From Ctena decussata (taxonomy: Eukaryota; Mollusca; Bivalvia; Lucinida; Lucinidae), in NCBI GenBank assembly GCA_963989385.1, contig OZ022501.1, positions 19,616,102 through 19,680,101 of the forward strand: a stretch of DNA of 64,000 bases, read 5' to 3'. Shown piece by piece: positions 1 through 13,200 of this stretch. The notes under the pieces were generated by a model that made no database searches, was not told the DNA's origin, and saw only the letters and a list, made by a program, of their open reading frames with translations. Position 1 is the first letter of the stretch. The number at the start of each line of letters is the position of its first letter. Made by a program: the position numbers and the translations under genes.

Positions 1-185
1 ATATCTCAATTTACCGATATTTTTTGTTGAAAATATGTGAGAAGCTTTTGCAATGCAATGCAAAAGCTTCTCATATATTTTCAACAAAAAATATCAGTGT
101 ATTTGGCTTTAAAGTCACAAAACACTTAACAAGTTGACCCCTTAACAAGCTCGTTAGGCTAACGATGCTTTGAACAACTGGGCCC
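1..185. repeat. Foldback MITE, right part, cut by window edge
   Basis: Long hairpin with arms 16-52 and 59-95 (gatattttttgttgaaaata complementary to its partner), followed by a tail ending gctttgaacaactgggccc. A second, fuller copy lies at 19961-20249, with terminal inverted repeats gggtccagttgttcaaa and tttgaacaactgggccc. Confidence 0.8.
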
Positions 186-440
186 TGATTTGCGTCTGTG
201 CTGCTTACCACTGCCATAGTAATCATTGCAAATGTGATTCAACTTCAGTTTTTGTATAAAATAAGAAAAACACTGAAGTTTCACTTCCAAAGTTTGTCTT
301 TTCTGGACCTGTACATTACAATCATATGTTTTACTAATAACAAAAATTCCACCCTGTGTCTCTTGCCTTGTGCACTGTCACAAACAGGTAAACCACACAT
401 AGATATTATCACTATATATGTTGTACATAGAATTTTTAAA

Positions 441-674
441 ATGAGCTGCAAGGAGCAAACCATCAATGTAGCATGTGCGCCCAGCGAAGACTCAGCTCAG
501 CCTAGACATCCACCCAGTCTGATCAGAGTCTTGTACTTAATGGATAGGTAGCTAAGGGTCTAAGCTACCTCCTGCTGACAGCAAAGACTGATCTGACTGG
601 GTGGTTGACCAGGCTGATCTGTCCATGCTGGACACATATGCCACTTTGTTGGGTTTCCCATGTCTCTGCTCAAA
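441..674. repeat. Foldback repeat, GCCGCGACACGA family (diverged copy)
   Basis: Carries the family's paired blocks gcgcccagcgaagactcagc ... ggtagctaagggtctaagct ... ccaggctgatctg. The two halves are inverted copies of one another. It lies on the 3' side of CMPK1. Confidence 0.7.
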
Positions 675-909
675 TATATTTAAACGAACCAGAAAACCCA
701 AAGTGTACACCATCCAAGCCGCTGACACCTAAGCCTTGCATTCTGGTAGTCGCATGCGAGACAAAACAGGCCTTGGTATAAATAAGATAAAGAGCTCAAG
801 ATCAGATGGAATGACTTTTGCCCTAGCAGATAAGTCTATTAAGACCAGTATCTGAAAATTTGTTGTACCCCCTCATTAAAACCACCTCAGCAAGGAGATT
901 CTCATGAGC

Positions 910-1115
910 AGTGTTCCAGATAAGAAGGCTTAACAGGAATGATTAAGGGATAATTTTTCATATTTCTCCATAAAAACATATGTTGTGACCCCTCATTAGA
1001 ATTGTCTTGGTCAGACGGTTCTAATGAGGGGTCGCGATATATGTTTTTACTTGAGAAATAAGAAAAAATTACCTTTAAATTATTCTCAATACCCCTCTTA
1101 ACGCGAGCCCTGAAT
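910..1115. repeat. Palindromic MITE, AGAGCTCTAGATAAGAGGG family (diverged)
   Basis: Central palindrome aacatatgttgtgacccctc ... gaggggtcgcgatatatg, flanked by inverted arms (gggataatttttcatatttc / agaaataagaaaaaattacc) and ending cccctcttaac. It sits in the probable CMPK1 3' UTR. Confidence 0.75.
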
Positions 1116-1243
1116 TAGGGTTCACAAAAAACATTTTCATAGACAAATTAGAAAAATATCCTAGAATGATTATCAAAACTCCTGTGTGTCTGGAGCACTG
1201 AGATATATGGTGGTTTGATTGCTATAGCTAGGAAGATTCTTCA

Positions 1244-1288
1244 TCATAATTTGAGACCATCCAGTACTTTAGTTACTTCCTGGAATAC
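1244..1288 (-). CDS. CMPK1: CMPK1 coding exon 6 (C-terminus and stop)
   Basis: A 45-nt terminal exon: acceptor ctattttgcag|GTA, then [14 protein letters not shown] and stop TGA at 1244-1246. The family has V-F-x-x-V at this place and the phase fits exon 5, so the assignment is good despite the short length. The 3' UTR runs down from 1243; a MITE (about 910-1115) lies 130 bp past the stop and so probably within it. I saw no clear AATAAA before the window edge. Confidence 0.88.
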   Translation of the reverse strand, partial: VFQEVTKVLDGLKL

Positions 1289-4200
1289 CTGCAAAATAGA
1301 AAATAGGATAGCCACTTATCCTCTACTTCAAAATTTCTTGATTTTTCCCTGATATTTTACAACTTTCCACACCCTTTTTATGGTCTGAAAGTTAATTTTA
1401 GTCTTTACTTCAATAGTGCTCAGAGCATCGGTTGGAAATGGGGGTTACTCTTAAAGGAAAGAATTTGCTACCCCAGGCAGCAAATTCTTTCCTTTGCTTC
1501 CCCCAAAGTATTTCTTTTAAGATTAGCCCCCAATGAGGATGAAGGTGTACCAGGGGCCGTATTCATAAAGCCACTTAAGTCATTGCTATGCCGTTGCTAA
1601 GGCTAAATATCTATAAAGGAGATTCCCTACAACTATGAAATTTGGTCTGGAGGAACAGTCTTTGTAAGACTGTTCCTCCAGAGCAAATTTCATAGTTGTA
1701 GGGAATCTCCTTCAAAGAAATTTAGCCTTAGCAACACCATAGCAACCACTTATCTCGATTTATGAATACGGCCCCTGAACTATATCTCTCTAAAGTACAG
1801 CCTTTAACATTGAACAGAATAAGTATGGTTTCTAAAGACTAGTCATTAATTTTCTAATTCCCTGACTTTTCAAGTCATTTCCAAAATTTCCCTGATCAAC
1901 CACAAAATTCCCTGACCTAGAAAAAAAAAATAATTTTGTTTTTCCTTGACCAAGGCAATCTGCAAAACAGGGAAGAGCATTATCAAAATACTCAAGATGC
2001 TATTTTGAATATGACTCGTGTCATGACTCCCATTGCAACAAAACTACAAAGAACTGCTTATTTTGCCTAATTTCCTTAAATGCTATGTCTTTCCATGGAC
2101 AACATGCATACTATCGAGACTGTATTGTATTCTTTTATGCAGTTCTAGGACCAGTTGTTCAAAATAACAACATGAACAGTTAATAAGACATTATATTCTA
2201 AATGTATACAAAACAAGAGGTCCATGATGGACCTAAATCGCTCACCTGAGTTATGATGAAATAATATGTATGATCATCTATTTGATGATGGTTCAAATTG
2301 GAGCAGTTTTGCACTTTCTTATCTACATTCTGACAAAGTTTCATGAAGATTGGATCAAAACTGTGCCCTCGAGAGTGTACAAAATGTTTTTCTAAGATCT
2401 GACCTGGCGATCTAGTTTTTAATCAGACATTATTAAGTTTCAAACTTGGCCTACATTTTATGAAGATAAACATTCTGACAAAATTCAATGCAAAATAAAG
2501 CCACAATTGTGTACACAAGGCTTTTATATGATTTGACCTAGTGACCTAGTTTTTGACCTGACAAGACCCAGTTTCAATCTTGGCCAAGATTTCATTAAGA
2601 TAATCATTCTGACAAAGTTTCATGAAGATTGAACCAAAACTGTGCCCTCTGGAGTATCCATAATGTTTTTCTAAGGATTGACCTAGTAACCTAGTTTTTG
2701 ATCCAACATGACCCAGTTGCACCCTCGGTCTAGATTTGTTGGAGATAAACATTTTGACAAAGTTTCATGAAGATTCAACAAAACTGTGCCCTCTAGAGCA
2801 TTCACATGGTTTTTCTAAGATCTGACCTAGTGACCGAGGTTTTGACCTGACATGGCCCAGTTTCAAATTTGGTCTATATTTCATAAAGATAAGCATTCTG
2901 ACTAAGTATCATGAAGATTGGATCATAACTGTGCCCTCTAGAGTGTACACAAGGTTTTTCTAAGATTTGACCTACTGACCTAGTTTTTGACCCCACATGA
3001 CTCAACTTCAATCTTGGCCTAGATTGTATATAGATAAACATTCTGACAAAGTTTCATGAGAATTGGATCATAACTGTGCCCTCTAGATTGTATACAAAGT
3101 TTTTCTAAGATTTGACCTAGTGACCTAGTTTTTGACCCCACATGACCCAGTTTCGAACTTGGTCTAGATTTCATTAAGATAAACAGTCTGACAAAGTTTC
3201 ATGACGATTGGATCAAAACTGTGCCCTCTGTGCCATTCTAAGATTTATTTCTATTTATAGCTCTGGTGGCCATTTTGTTCAGTGGAGTGGAACTGTTTTA
3301 GCAATTTTGGTTCAGGGCCATGAGTCAAACATTTCTGTGAAATTATTTTGAAATCGAGCCATTGGTTTCAGAGGAGATGCCTTTTAAAGGTTTTTCTATT
3401 TTTAGATTTCTATTTTTAGCTCTGGCGGCCAATTTGTTCAGCGGAATGGAATCGTTTTAGCAATTTTTGTTCAAGGCAATGAGTCAAACATTTCTGTGAT
3501 ATTTTTTTGAAATCAAGCCATTGGCTTCAGAGGAGATGTCGTTTAAAGGTTTTTCTATTTTTATACCCCGCCACACGTTAGTGGCGGGGTATTATGTTTT
3601 CACGTTGGCCGTCCGTCCGTCGGTAGTATGTAGGTCGGTCCGTCTGCACTTCGTTTCCGTTCGATAACTTAAGTATTTATCAACGGATTTCCTTCAAATT
3701 TTGCATATGCATTTGTACCAAGAATGTCTCGCTTGGGATTGTTAATGGGCAAATTTCGATAATTTCTGACAGAGTTATGGCACTTGTCAATGTGCAAAAA
3801 ATGGTTTCTTGCCTCTAGTTCCTTTTCTACTTGGAGTATCATGGTGAAACTTCACAAATATGATCGAAGTAACAAAAGCTTTATATGAGCACAGAAATTT
3901 TATCATTGGGGATTATCTGCCCCTGCCCTGGGGCTATATACATGTATAAAATCATGAAAAATTCCAATTAAAATCAGAGTTTGAAGCAATTTTTCTGAAA
4001 CTTACAGCAAATGATCAGGAGTGATGAAAGCCTCCATGATGCTCAAATTTACCCCATCAGAGTTATGTCCTCCTGCCCCTGGGCTGTATACATGCATATA
4101 ATGATGATAATATCTATATATATTCATGTGAAACAGATTTTCAGAAATATACATCTGATGATAGAAGCAATGAAAGCTTCTTGTTGTGATTTGACCCTTT

Positions 4201-7200
4201 AGGGGTTATCTGCCCCTGCCCCATGACCACATGTTTACAAGAGGCCCAAATGGGCCTGATATCGCTCACCTGGCTTTTGTATCCGAATGGTCCCCATTCT
4301 GATACAAAATTGGTCCAATTCCAGAGATTTTCTCAATTTCACATTTTGCTACTTTTAGTAACAGAGGCCAACTTGTCTGGTCTTTATATATTTACTTTTG
4401 AAACACCTCAAGGCAAGAATCATTTTGCCACAAATTTCATCAAAATCCATTCAGGGGTTACTGAGATATAGTCAGTTTCATGTTTTGTGCTATTTTTAGT
4501 AACGGCAGATGGCGGCCATCTTAGAATGCCAAAATGCAAAAAATTGAAAAGCTTTCATGCAAGGACCATTTTGACACAAAATTAGTCCAGTTCCATTGTA
4601 ATTTCCTAATTTTCAAATTTTGCTATTTATAGTTACAGAGGCCAACTTGACGGGTCAATATTTGTTAATTTGTGAAAAACATCAAAGCAAGAATCATTTT
4701 GCCACAAATTTCGTCTCAATCGCTTCAGCGGTTAATGAGATGTTGTCATTTTCATGTTTTGTGCTATTTTTAGTAACGGCAGATGGTGGCCATCTTGGAA
4801 TGCCAAAATGCAGAAAATCGAAAAAGCTTATTGAAATGATCATTCTGACAGAAAATTAGTCCAAATCCACAGAGATTTTCTTATTTTCACATTTTTCTAT
4901 TTTTAGTAACAAAGGCCATTATGACTTGACTATATTCATTTACTTTTGAAACATTTCAATGCAAAAATCATTTTGACACAAATTTCGTCAAAATCTATTC
5001 AGCGGTTACTGAGATATTGTCATTTTCATGTTTTGTGCTATTTTTAGTAACGGCAGGTGGTGGCCATCTTGGAATGCCAAATTGCAATTAATCGAAATGG
5101 CTTCATGTAAGGAACATTCTGACACAAAATTGGTCCAATTCCATTCAAGGGTTCTTGAGTAATTGTCATTTTATGTTTGTGCTATTTTTAGTAACGGCAG
5201 ATGTCGGCCATCTTGGAAGCCAAATTGCAATTAATCGAAACGGCTTCATGCAAGGAACATTCTGACACAAAATTGGTTGAATTCCATTCAAGGGTTCTTG
5301 AGTAATTGTCATTTTTATGATTGTGCTATTTTTAGTAACGGCAGATGTCGGCCATCTTGGAAAGCCAAATTGTAATTAATCGAAATGGCTTCATGCAAGG
5401 AACATTCTGACACAAAATTGGTTGAATTCCATTCAAGGGTTCTTGAGTAATTGTCATTTTTATGTTTGTGCTATTTTTAGTAACGGCCCCCATGGTGGCC
5501 ATCTTGGATAGTCAACTGGCACAAAATTGAAATAATTCCTTTTAAGAACCATTGCTGACCAAATCTGACCACAATCGATTGCGTTTTCTTGAGATACTGA
5601 CATTTGAGCAAAATCGGTCTTGTTAACGCTAAGTAGGTCACTGTGACCTAATTCCGCTATAGATTTTTTTGATTTTTACAATTTTTAATCCCAAGGTCCC
5701 ACTTATGTTCCATGCAAACTTTCAACCAAATATACCAAATGGTTCTGGAGAAGAAGTTGATTTTGTTGTTTTTGCTATTTTTAGTAACGGCGGCCATCTT
5801 GGATTCTTGACCTGACCCAATTTTACAATTTTGAAACCCTGCAGTCTGGTCATGCTCCATGTGAAATTTGAAACCCATGGGTGCAGTGGTTTTAGAGAAG
5901 AAGTTGTTTGAAGTTGTTTGAATATGTCGTTTTTTGACATTGGCATTTGAGCAAAATTACACTCGTAAACAGAAAGTAGGTCACTGTGACAAAACTCCGC
6001 TACAGTTTTTTTTCATTTTTACAATTTTGAATACCAAGGTTTCATTGATGTTCCATGCCAAAATTCAGACAAATATACCCAGTGGTTCTGGAGAAGAAGT
6101 TCATTTTGTTGTTTTTGCTATTTTTAGTAACGGCGGCCATCTTGGATTTTCAACCTGACCCAATTTTACAATTCTGAGACCCTGGAGTCAGGTCATGCTC
6201 CATGTGAAATTTGAGAACCATGGGACCAGTAGTTTTACAGAAGAAGATGTTTGAATATTTGTTTTTAGGTGTTGACGGACACATTCCGTGACGACGCACG
6301 ACGCACGACGCACGCCGGACGCATTGGTATGACAATAGCTCACTATGGCCCTTCGGGCCAGGTGAGCTAAAATCACTGAAATTGTATTTGACTAGAGTTG
6401 TCAGTGATTTATTGGAAGCTTATTGTAAGTGATCAGAATAATGAAGTGTCCTGTCATGACAAAGAATTTTATCCATGTTCAATGGGGTTAGGCTGCCCCT
6501 GTCCTGGGGTTTTACTGAGAAAAAAATAATTCTGGAAAAATCGTTGTGTAAAAAAGGTTTTCAGTGGCGGGGTATGACGCAGTCGTTTGCGATGCTTTTA
6601 TTAGCTCTGGCGGCCATTTTGTTCAGTGGAGCGGAACCATTTTAGCAATTTTGTTTCAGGGCTATAACAGAAACATTTGTGTGAAATTATTTTGAAATTG
6701 GCCCACTGGCCTAGGAGGAGATGTCGTTTGAAGAAATTGTTGACGACGGACAGACGGACGACGGACAAATATCGATCACAATAGCTCACCTTGAGCACTT
6801 CGTGCTCAGGTGAGCTAAAAAACACTGCCATTTTTGTTGTCATCTGGTTGTCAAATGAATTTAGAAATTAACATTCGGTATTAGCTGAGGGTATAATGGA
6901 ATGCAACATCCAAGGCGATCATCCTACGATGAAATTATGCAAAATGGTTTAAACCTTGGTTAAACGCAATTGGCCTATCCTTGGATTGATTGACAGAAGT
7001 TTTGCTACCAGTCACAAAGGAATGAATAGTTAAACCTAACGGTACAACCTCTGACAAATATTTCGCATGCAGCTTACTTGGTATAGTCCACTTGCTCCCA
7101 ATTGCAAACGGCATTCCCAATATTTTCTCAAAATTGGTAAGAGGTAAATGATTTTCGAAATGCTCATTCTTGATTTTTATCCTATAAAAACTAAATCATA

Positions 7201-10200
7201 ATTTTGCAGAAATATGAGGCTTGGCATTAAAAAGTTTCTTTACAAAAGATGAACCTAAAATAATTCATTTTTGCCTCTTAATTACAAGGAAGTAAAACTT
7301 GGCTGTTGGAATTCCCATGTAGTTTTATGTATTGTAGCATGTGACCAGTCCTATAGCTATCCTTAGAACAAAATTTGCAAAATTAATTGAAATTTTACTC
7401 TGAATCCATTCTTTCTACTCTTTGTTTCACCTATATATTATCAAATTTTGAAACATACACTTTTTACTCGCAAATTACAACATAGTATCACCTGATCAGC
7501 GATACCATGCGTTACACGTGCGGACAGGTGAATACATTTTACAACTTCATTCATATGCGCCCACAACTGTAGTAAACAACAAGTTTACGCTATTGCTTAT
7601 TAACAATATTTTGGCTGTTATAACAAATACGACGCCCTTCAGTGAAACTGCTCAGTTTCTGCAATACTATTAATGAAAAATATTTTACAAAAGCATCCAA
7701 AAATTTGGATTTTTCGTATTCTGTTATGTATAAGTATTAGATTCATTGGGACATTAGAACATATAATCTAACTTTCATCGTATTCAAGAAAATAAGTAAA
7801 ATCCCGTTTGCACTTGGGAACAAACGGACTATATACAATTAGTGTATTTTAATGTTGATTGTCTAAGACGTTTTACGGTAGGCGTGGTTAAATAATCACA
7901 CAGATAGGTCAACTGAGAACTGAAAATGTACAAAATGCACTCAAAAGTTTATTGGTTCATCTACATCTTAGTCTGTAAATGTATGCCAAATATATGGAAC
8001 CTAGCTGAAGCTGTTCTCACATATTTTGTTCACAAGCTTTATACAAAATGCCCATGTCTGAAAAAGGGGAATAACAACCGATATGTGCTCAAAAGTTAAT
8101 CAGGTCATCTATACCTTGGCCTGTAATTGTATGCCAAATAGAAAGATCAGAGCTTTAAAAAGTTCTTAAGAGATTTTGTTTACATACAAGCTTGTTTCTA
8201 AACAAAATGCCTATGTCCGAAAAAGGAAAATAACTTAATCAAAAGTTTATACTATTCAAAAGTTAACTTAGGTCTGTAAATGTATGCCAAATATAAACAT
8301 GCTAGCTTAAGCAGTCTTCAGATATTTTGATCACAAGGTTATTCCTATATAAAATACCTATGACTGAAAAAGGGGAATCACTCAACCAAAAATTTACAAT
8401 ATATGCTCAAAAGTTAATCAGTTCATCTATAACTTGATCCAAACCTGAATGCCAAATATAAGGATCCTAGCTTATGCGGTTCTTCAGATATTTTGTTCAC
8501 AAGCTTGTTGCTATAGAAAATGCCTATGTCCAAAAAATGGGAATTACTCAACTGAAAATTTACGAACGAGGCTCAAAATTTGATCAGGCCATCTACACCT
8601 TAGTCTGTAACTGTATCCCAAATATCAGAATCCAAGCTTAAGTGGCTCTTCAGGTATTTTGTTCACAACATTCCAATATAAAATGACAAAGTCGCAAAAA
8701 GGGACATAACTCCTTAACGACAAGACTGGTGGAGGAAAAAAAATTTCCAGTGCACTTATTTTTCATGTACAAGCCACATATAAGATTTCAAGATCCTAGC
8801 ATAAGCCGTTCTTGAGTTTCCCAGCAGCCAAAAAGAGTTATGAATGAACATACAGTCAGACGGATGGATGGGCGGTCAGATAGGCCCAATCCAATATGCC
8901 CCCTCAACTTCTTTGAAGTTTGGGGCAAAAATTTTTTTCGTCCAAGCCTCTTCACACTAAGAATTCAAAGACTAGAAGGCAAACAGTGTAGATCCAAATG
9001 AGGTGGCTCATCATGAGCCACCTCCTATGGATCTATGCTGTTTGCTTATTCAGCATTTTTTGTTTTAAGGGCTTTAAGTGGTAAGGTATCCCAATATTAC
9101 TGGTAATTATGACAACTGAATTACACGCCTCCATCAACATGTCTTACCTCATCTGGTGATTTCTCTCCATTTAACTCCTGAACTAAATCAAGCTTCCTGT
9201 AATGTTCTATGATTGGCATTGTTGAATTTGTGTATGTCTGTATTCTACAAAGATTTATAGTAAGAGAATAATGTAAGACAGTGAATGAGCCACGGCCCAA
9301 CAGCATAAGTGAACATGAAAGGCTCGGATCAGACCACAAAATCTAATCCAGAACTTTTGCTGCTTTTACACATCAAGAAGGACCCTTGGGAATCTACAGA
9401 CAGAAAACATGGCTGCCCAGGCTGATATGAGTTTGCTGGGTGCACATGCCACTTTGTCGGTTTTGTTATGCCTTGGCTCAATTTGAAGCAGGAGGAAGAG
9501 TCAGCAAAGCAGTCTTCCAGTAAATGTTATTGCTCTGTCACTGAATTTAGTTGAATGGGAACATTTTCAAGGGAAGCAACTCTGCCATTTTCATTTTGGC
9601 CTCCCTTTTCAATTGGGGTCAGCTATTCAAGGGGTCAGCTCTTACATCAAAAAATAAACTTCCCTAAGAGTGAATTCTTTCCTTTAAGAGAAGGCCACAT
9701 TTTGGAAGGGCTTTGTAATCCAGGGAGGCAAACAGGAAGTCACAAAAGTTTTCTCCCTGATGTAAAAATGGTGGAAAAAGACGGCAGTATACCATTCACC
9801 TCTTTGGAATGACTGTGTAAAACAGGCAGCTGATAATTTTAAATAAAGTTTCAAACTGAATGTGATGTGTCACAATTTATCAATTACTTATACATGTAGT
9901 TGTATACCGTAGTTATTTGAGTTAATAAGTGTATCAATATGAATGTCAATTCAGAGCTCCAGCTAAGAAGGGGTTACAGGGATAATTTCGCGTATTTCTC
10001 CATAAAAACATATCTTGTGACCCCTCATTAGGACTGTCTCACTGAGACTGTTCTAATGAGGGTCACAAGATGAGTTTTGGTTGAAAGATAAGAACAATTA
10101 TTTTGAATTATCCTTAATACCCCCTCTTATCTGGAGCTATGTCAATTACATTTCAATTAAAAGTTACTATGCAGATTATTATTTCAAACAAGAATTCCAT

Positions 10201-13200
10201 GAAAGGCAGTGTCTCATCTGTCAGGGCTTTGTCACAAAACAGAGCAAAGCCAGGCAAATTGACAAAATGTCATGCCAACACCAAACAAGAGGGCCATGAG
10301 GCCCTGAATCGCTCACCTGAGCAATTGGCAAAGTGGCTTTTTCTTATGTCTGAAATTGTCAAAATATGAGTCTTGGGTCAAAAGTCAAAGAATGACGACC
10401 TCTTGTACTCATAATTCTTCATGACCTCATTAAGACAACAGTATATACCCATTTTTAGGCCAAAATCTTCAAAACTATTCATGAAATCTTATGTTCTAGC
10501 ATTTTCCCATATTTGACATTGCCATAAAAAAGGTCACGGTCAACCCAAGATCATAATTAGAACAATCTTGATAGTACTCGAGTACCCAATGCTACATACT
10601 AAGTTTCAAGGCCATTGGTCAATTGGTTCTAGAGTAGAAGATTTTTAAAGGTTTTACTATACATGTGTATATGGGCATCGAGGCTATGTTGGTTATGTGA
10701 CCTGGATGTTTGAACGAATTTTCATTCCCTCAACCCATGGAGGCTGTATATGAAATTACATTGGCCCAGTCGCTTTTGAGGAGATTGTTTGATATTGTCA
10801 AAATGAGAGAGTTCTGGGTCAAAAGTCAAAGAATGACCTTGACCTCTTGTACTCATAAATCTTAATGTACTCATGAAGATGACTGTATTTACCAATTTTT
10901 AGGCCTAAATCTTCAAAACTTTCCATGAAATCTTTATGTTCTAGCATTTTCCCATATTTGACCTTGCTGTAAAATGGTCAAGGTCAACCCAAGGTCATCA
11001 TTTCAACAATCTTGATAGTACTGGCGTACCAAATGCTACAAACCGAGTTTCAAGGCCAACGGTCAATTGGTTCTTGAGTAGAAGATTTTTAAAGGTTTTT
11101 ACCATATAGGCATGGCCGCAATGTTGGTCATGTGACCTGGACCGTTTAAACAAATTTTCATTCTCTGAACCCATGAGGGCTCTATATGAAATTTGGTTAC
11201 AATTGGCCCAGTGGCTTTTGAGGAGATTGTTTGATATTGTCAAAATGAGATTTCTGGGTCAAAGTTAAAGAATGACCTTGACCTCTTGCATTTTTAAAGG
11301 TTTTTACCATATATGGACATGGGGGCCATGTTGGTCATGTGACCTGGACCGTATAAATAAATTTTTGTTCTCTCAACCCCTGAAGGCTGTATATGAAATT
11401 TAGTTTCAATTAGCCCAGTGGCTTTTGATGTGATTGTTTGAAATTGTCAAAATATGAGAGTTCTGGGTCAAAGGTCAAAAAATGACTTTGACCTCTTATA
11501 CTTAAAAGTCTTCAATGTACTCATTAAGATGATTGTAGATACTAATTTTCAGCCCACAATCTTCAACAGTTTCCAAGGTATCTTATATTCTAGCATTTTG
11601 CTATATAAAAGCACTTGAAAGCAAATTTGACATTACCCTTAAAAAGCTCAAGGTCATAATTTGAAGTGTTCTTGTAGTACTCATGTACCCAATGCTACAT
11701 ACCAAATTTCAAGGCCATCCGCCTATTGGTTCTGGAGAAGTAGATTTTTAAAGGTTTTGACCATATATGGGTTGGTGGCCATGTTGGTCATGTTACCAGG
11801 ACCATTTGAACAAATTTTTGTTCTTAAGACCCCTGGAGGCTACATATGAAATTTGGTTAAAATCGGCCCAGCGGTTTCAGAGGAGAGGTCATTTGAAATT
11901 GTGGACAGACAACGACAGTGCCTGCCTATCCTATAAGCTCCCCAGGAGCCTTTGGCTCAAGTGAGTTAACCTATGTTTGTCTTCTGCTAGCTGTAGGCAA
12001 AATTTTTTTACAAAGAATAGTAGACTTGATTTTACGCTGATATTACAACTACCTACAAGGTTACCTTTTCTTTAAACTTTCCATATTGTCGTCTGTTCTG
12101 CCACTAGTCTTTCCTCGATCCAAACATCTGTCTATGCATACCTGTAGAAAGAAAAGAAAGGATTTACCATAAAAATTCTAAAAGCTGGGACAGAAAGGTC
12201 TCGTAAATCTTTGTCAAGTTCTCAGGTTTAGCTCTGTTTTGTGACAATGCACTAACAGGTGAGACACCACATTCTGTGGAATTCTTGTTTTACAGTATGT
12301 ATAAGAAAATAATCTTTTACTTTCAGTTGCAATGCCTCTTGATGATATCACAGTGTACAGTCTGGTCAGGGTCTACACTGTTTGTCACTCTATCTGCATC
12401 TTTTAGATGCACTATTGCATTGTAAAACCAAATTGTTTCATTTTAATGATAAATACAGTAGCTGTTTTAAGTATCCAAATTATTAGAATTTTATGGTTTT
12501 AAAGTACTGTATACTGGGAAATTTTCGCAATTTCATATTTTTGTAATTATTTCATAATTCAGCTACGAGACAGGGTTTGTCCCCCTTAGAATGAACCTAA
12601 CTACTTAAACCAATGTTGTATAATTCTGCTATTGGATGTTTTTTTATTCTTTCAAAACAACCCTAAATATCTACATCAGTCTTAAAAGACTGATATAGAT
12701 TTTTAGGATTGTTTTTGGAAGAGAATCCCCTCTCCCATTCCTACTGCTGAAAAAAACAAGGTAGAATTTAGGAAATACTTGCTAATTTCTTTGATTCTCA
12801 GAATGAATCTTTGCACTGATAACATTCATGACCATTTTGTGAAAGTTTTTTTTTTCACCCAACTTATTCTACAAAACATAAAATCTTTGTATAGAAATCT
12901 CTCCATCTGGCCCCCCTAGACAAGAAGAAGCTTGTAATACAATAGCAAGAATTTCTCTGACCCTGGCTCAAGTTGGAGCTCTAAATAAGAGGGAGTATCT
13001 GATGATAATTGAGGGATACTTTTTCTTATTTCTCACTGAAACTATATGTTGTGACCCCTCATCTGAGCCGTCTCATCGAGACGGGTCAGATGAGGGATCA
13101 CAACATATGTTTGTAGGCAGAATTAACAAAAATCATCCTTAATTATCATCAAATATTCTCTCTTAACTAGAGCTCTGCAAAGACTTACCTGTTCTGAACA

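Larger units (their letters stand above)
2213..6818 (+). mobile_element. HINE (Helentron-derived) element, outermost of a triple nest
   Basis: Left end acaagaggtccatgatggac then atcgctcacctgag. The core is imperfect tandem units of about 150 bp (gacctagtgacctagttttt...), then units with ctctggcggccattttgttc, a gacgga-rich stretch, and a 3' end with hairpin ttgagcacttcgtgctcag followed by gtgagctaa. The subterminal inverted repeat (ctcacctgag / ctcaggtgag), tandem core, microsatellite and 3' hairpin are the structural marks of HINEs (known family architecture). Inside it lies another element at 3562-6599. Related copies: 16687-18440 and 33625-35519. Confidence 0.75.

Noticed and set aside
5657..6376. 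Minus-strand ORFs with repeated FHMEHD-like peptides
   Set aside because: They are readings through HINE tandem units; the same peptides recur at each unit and no gene structure is present.
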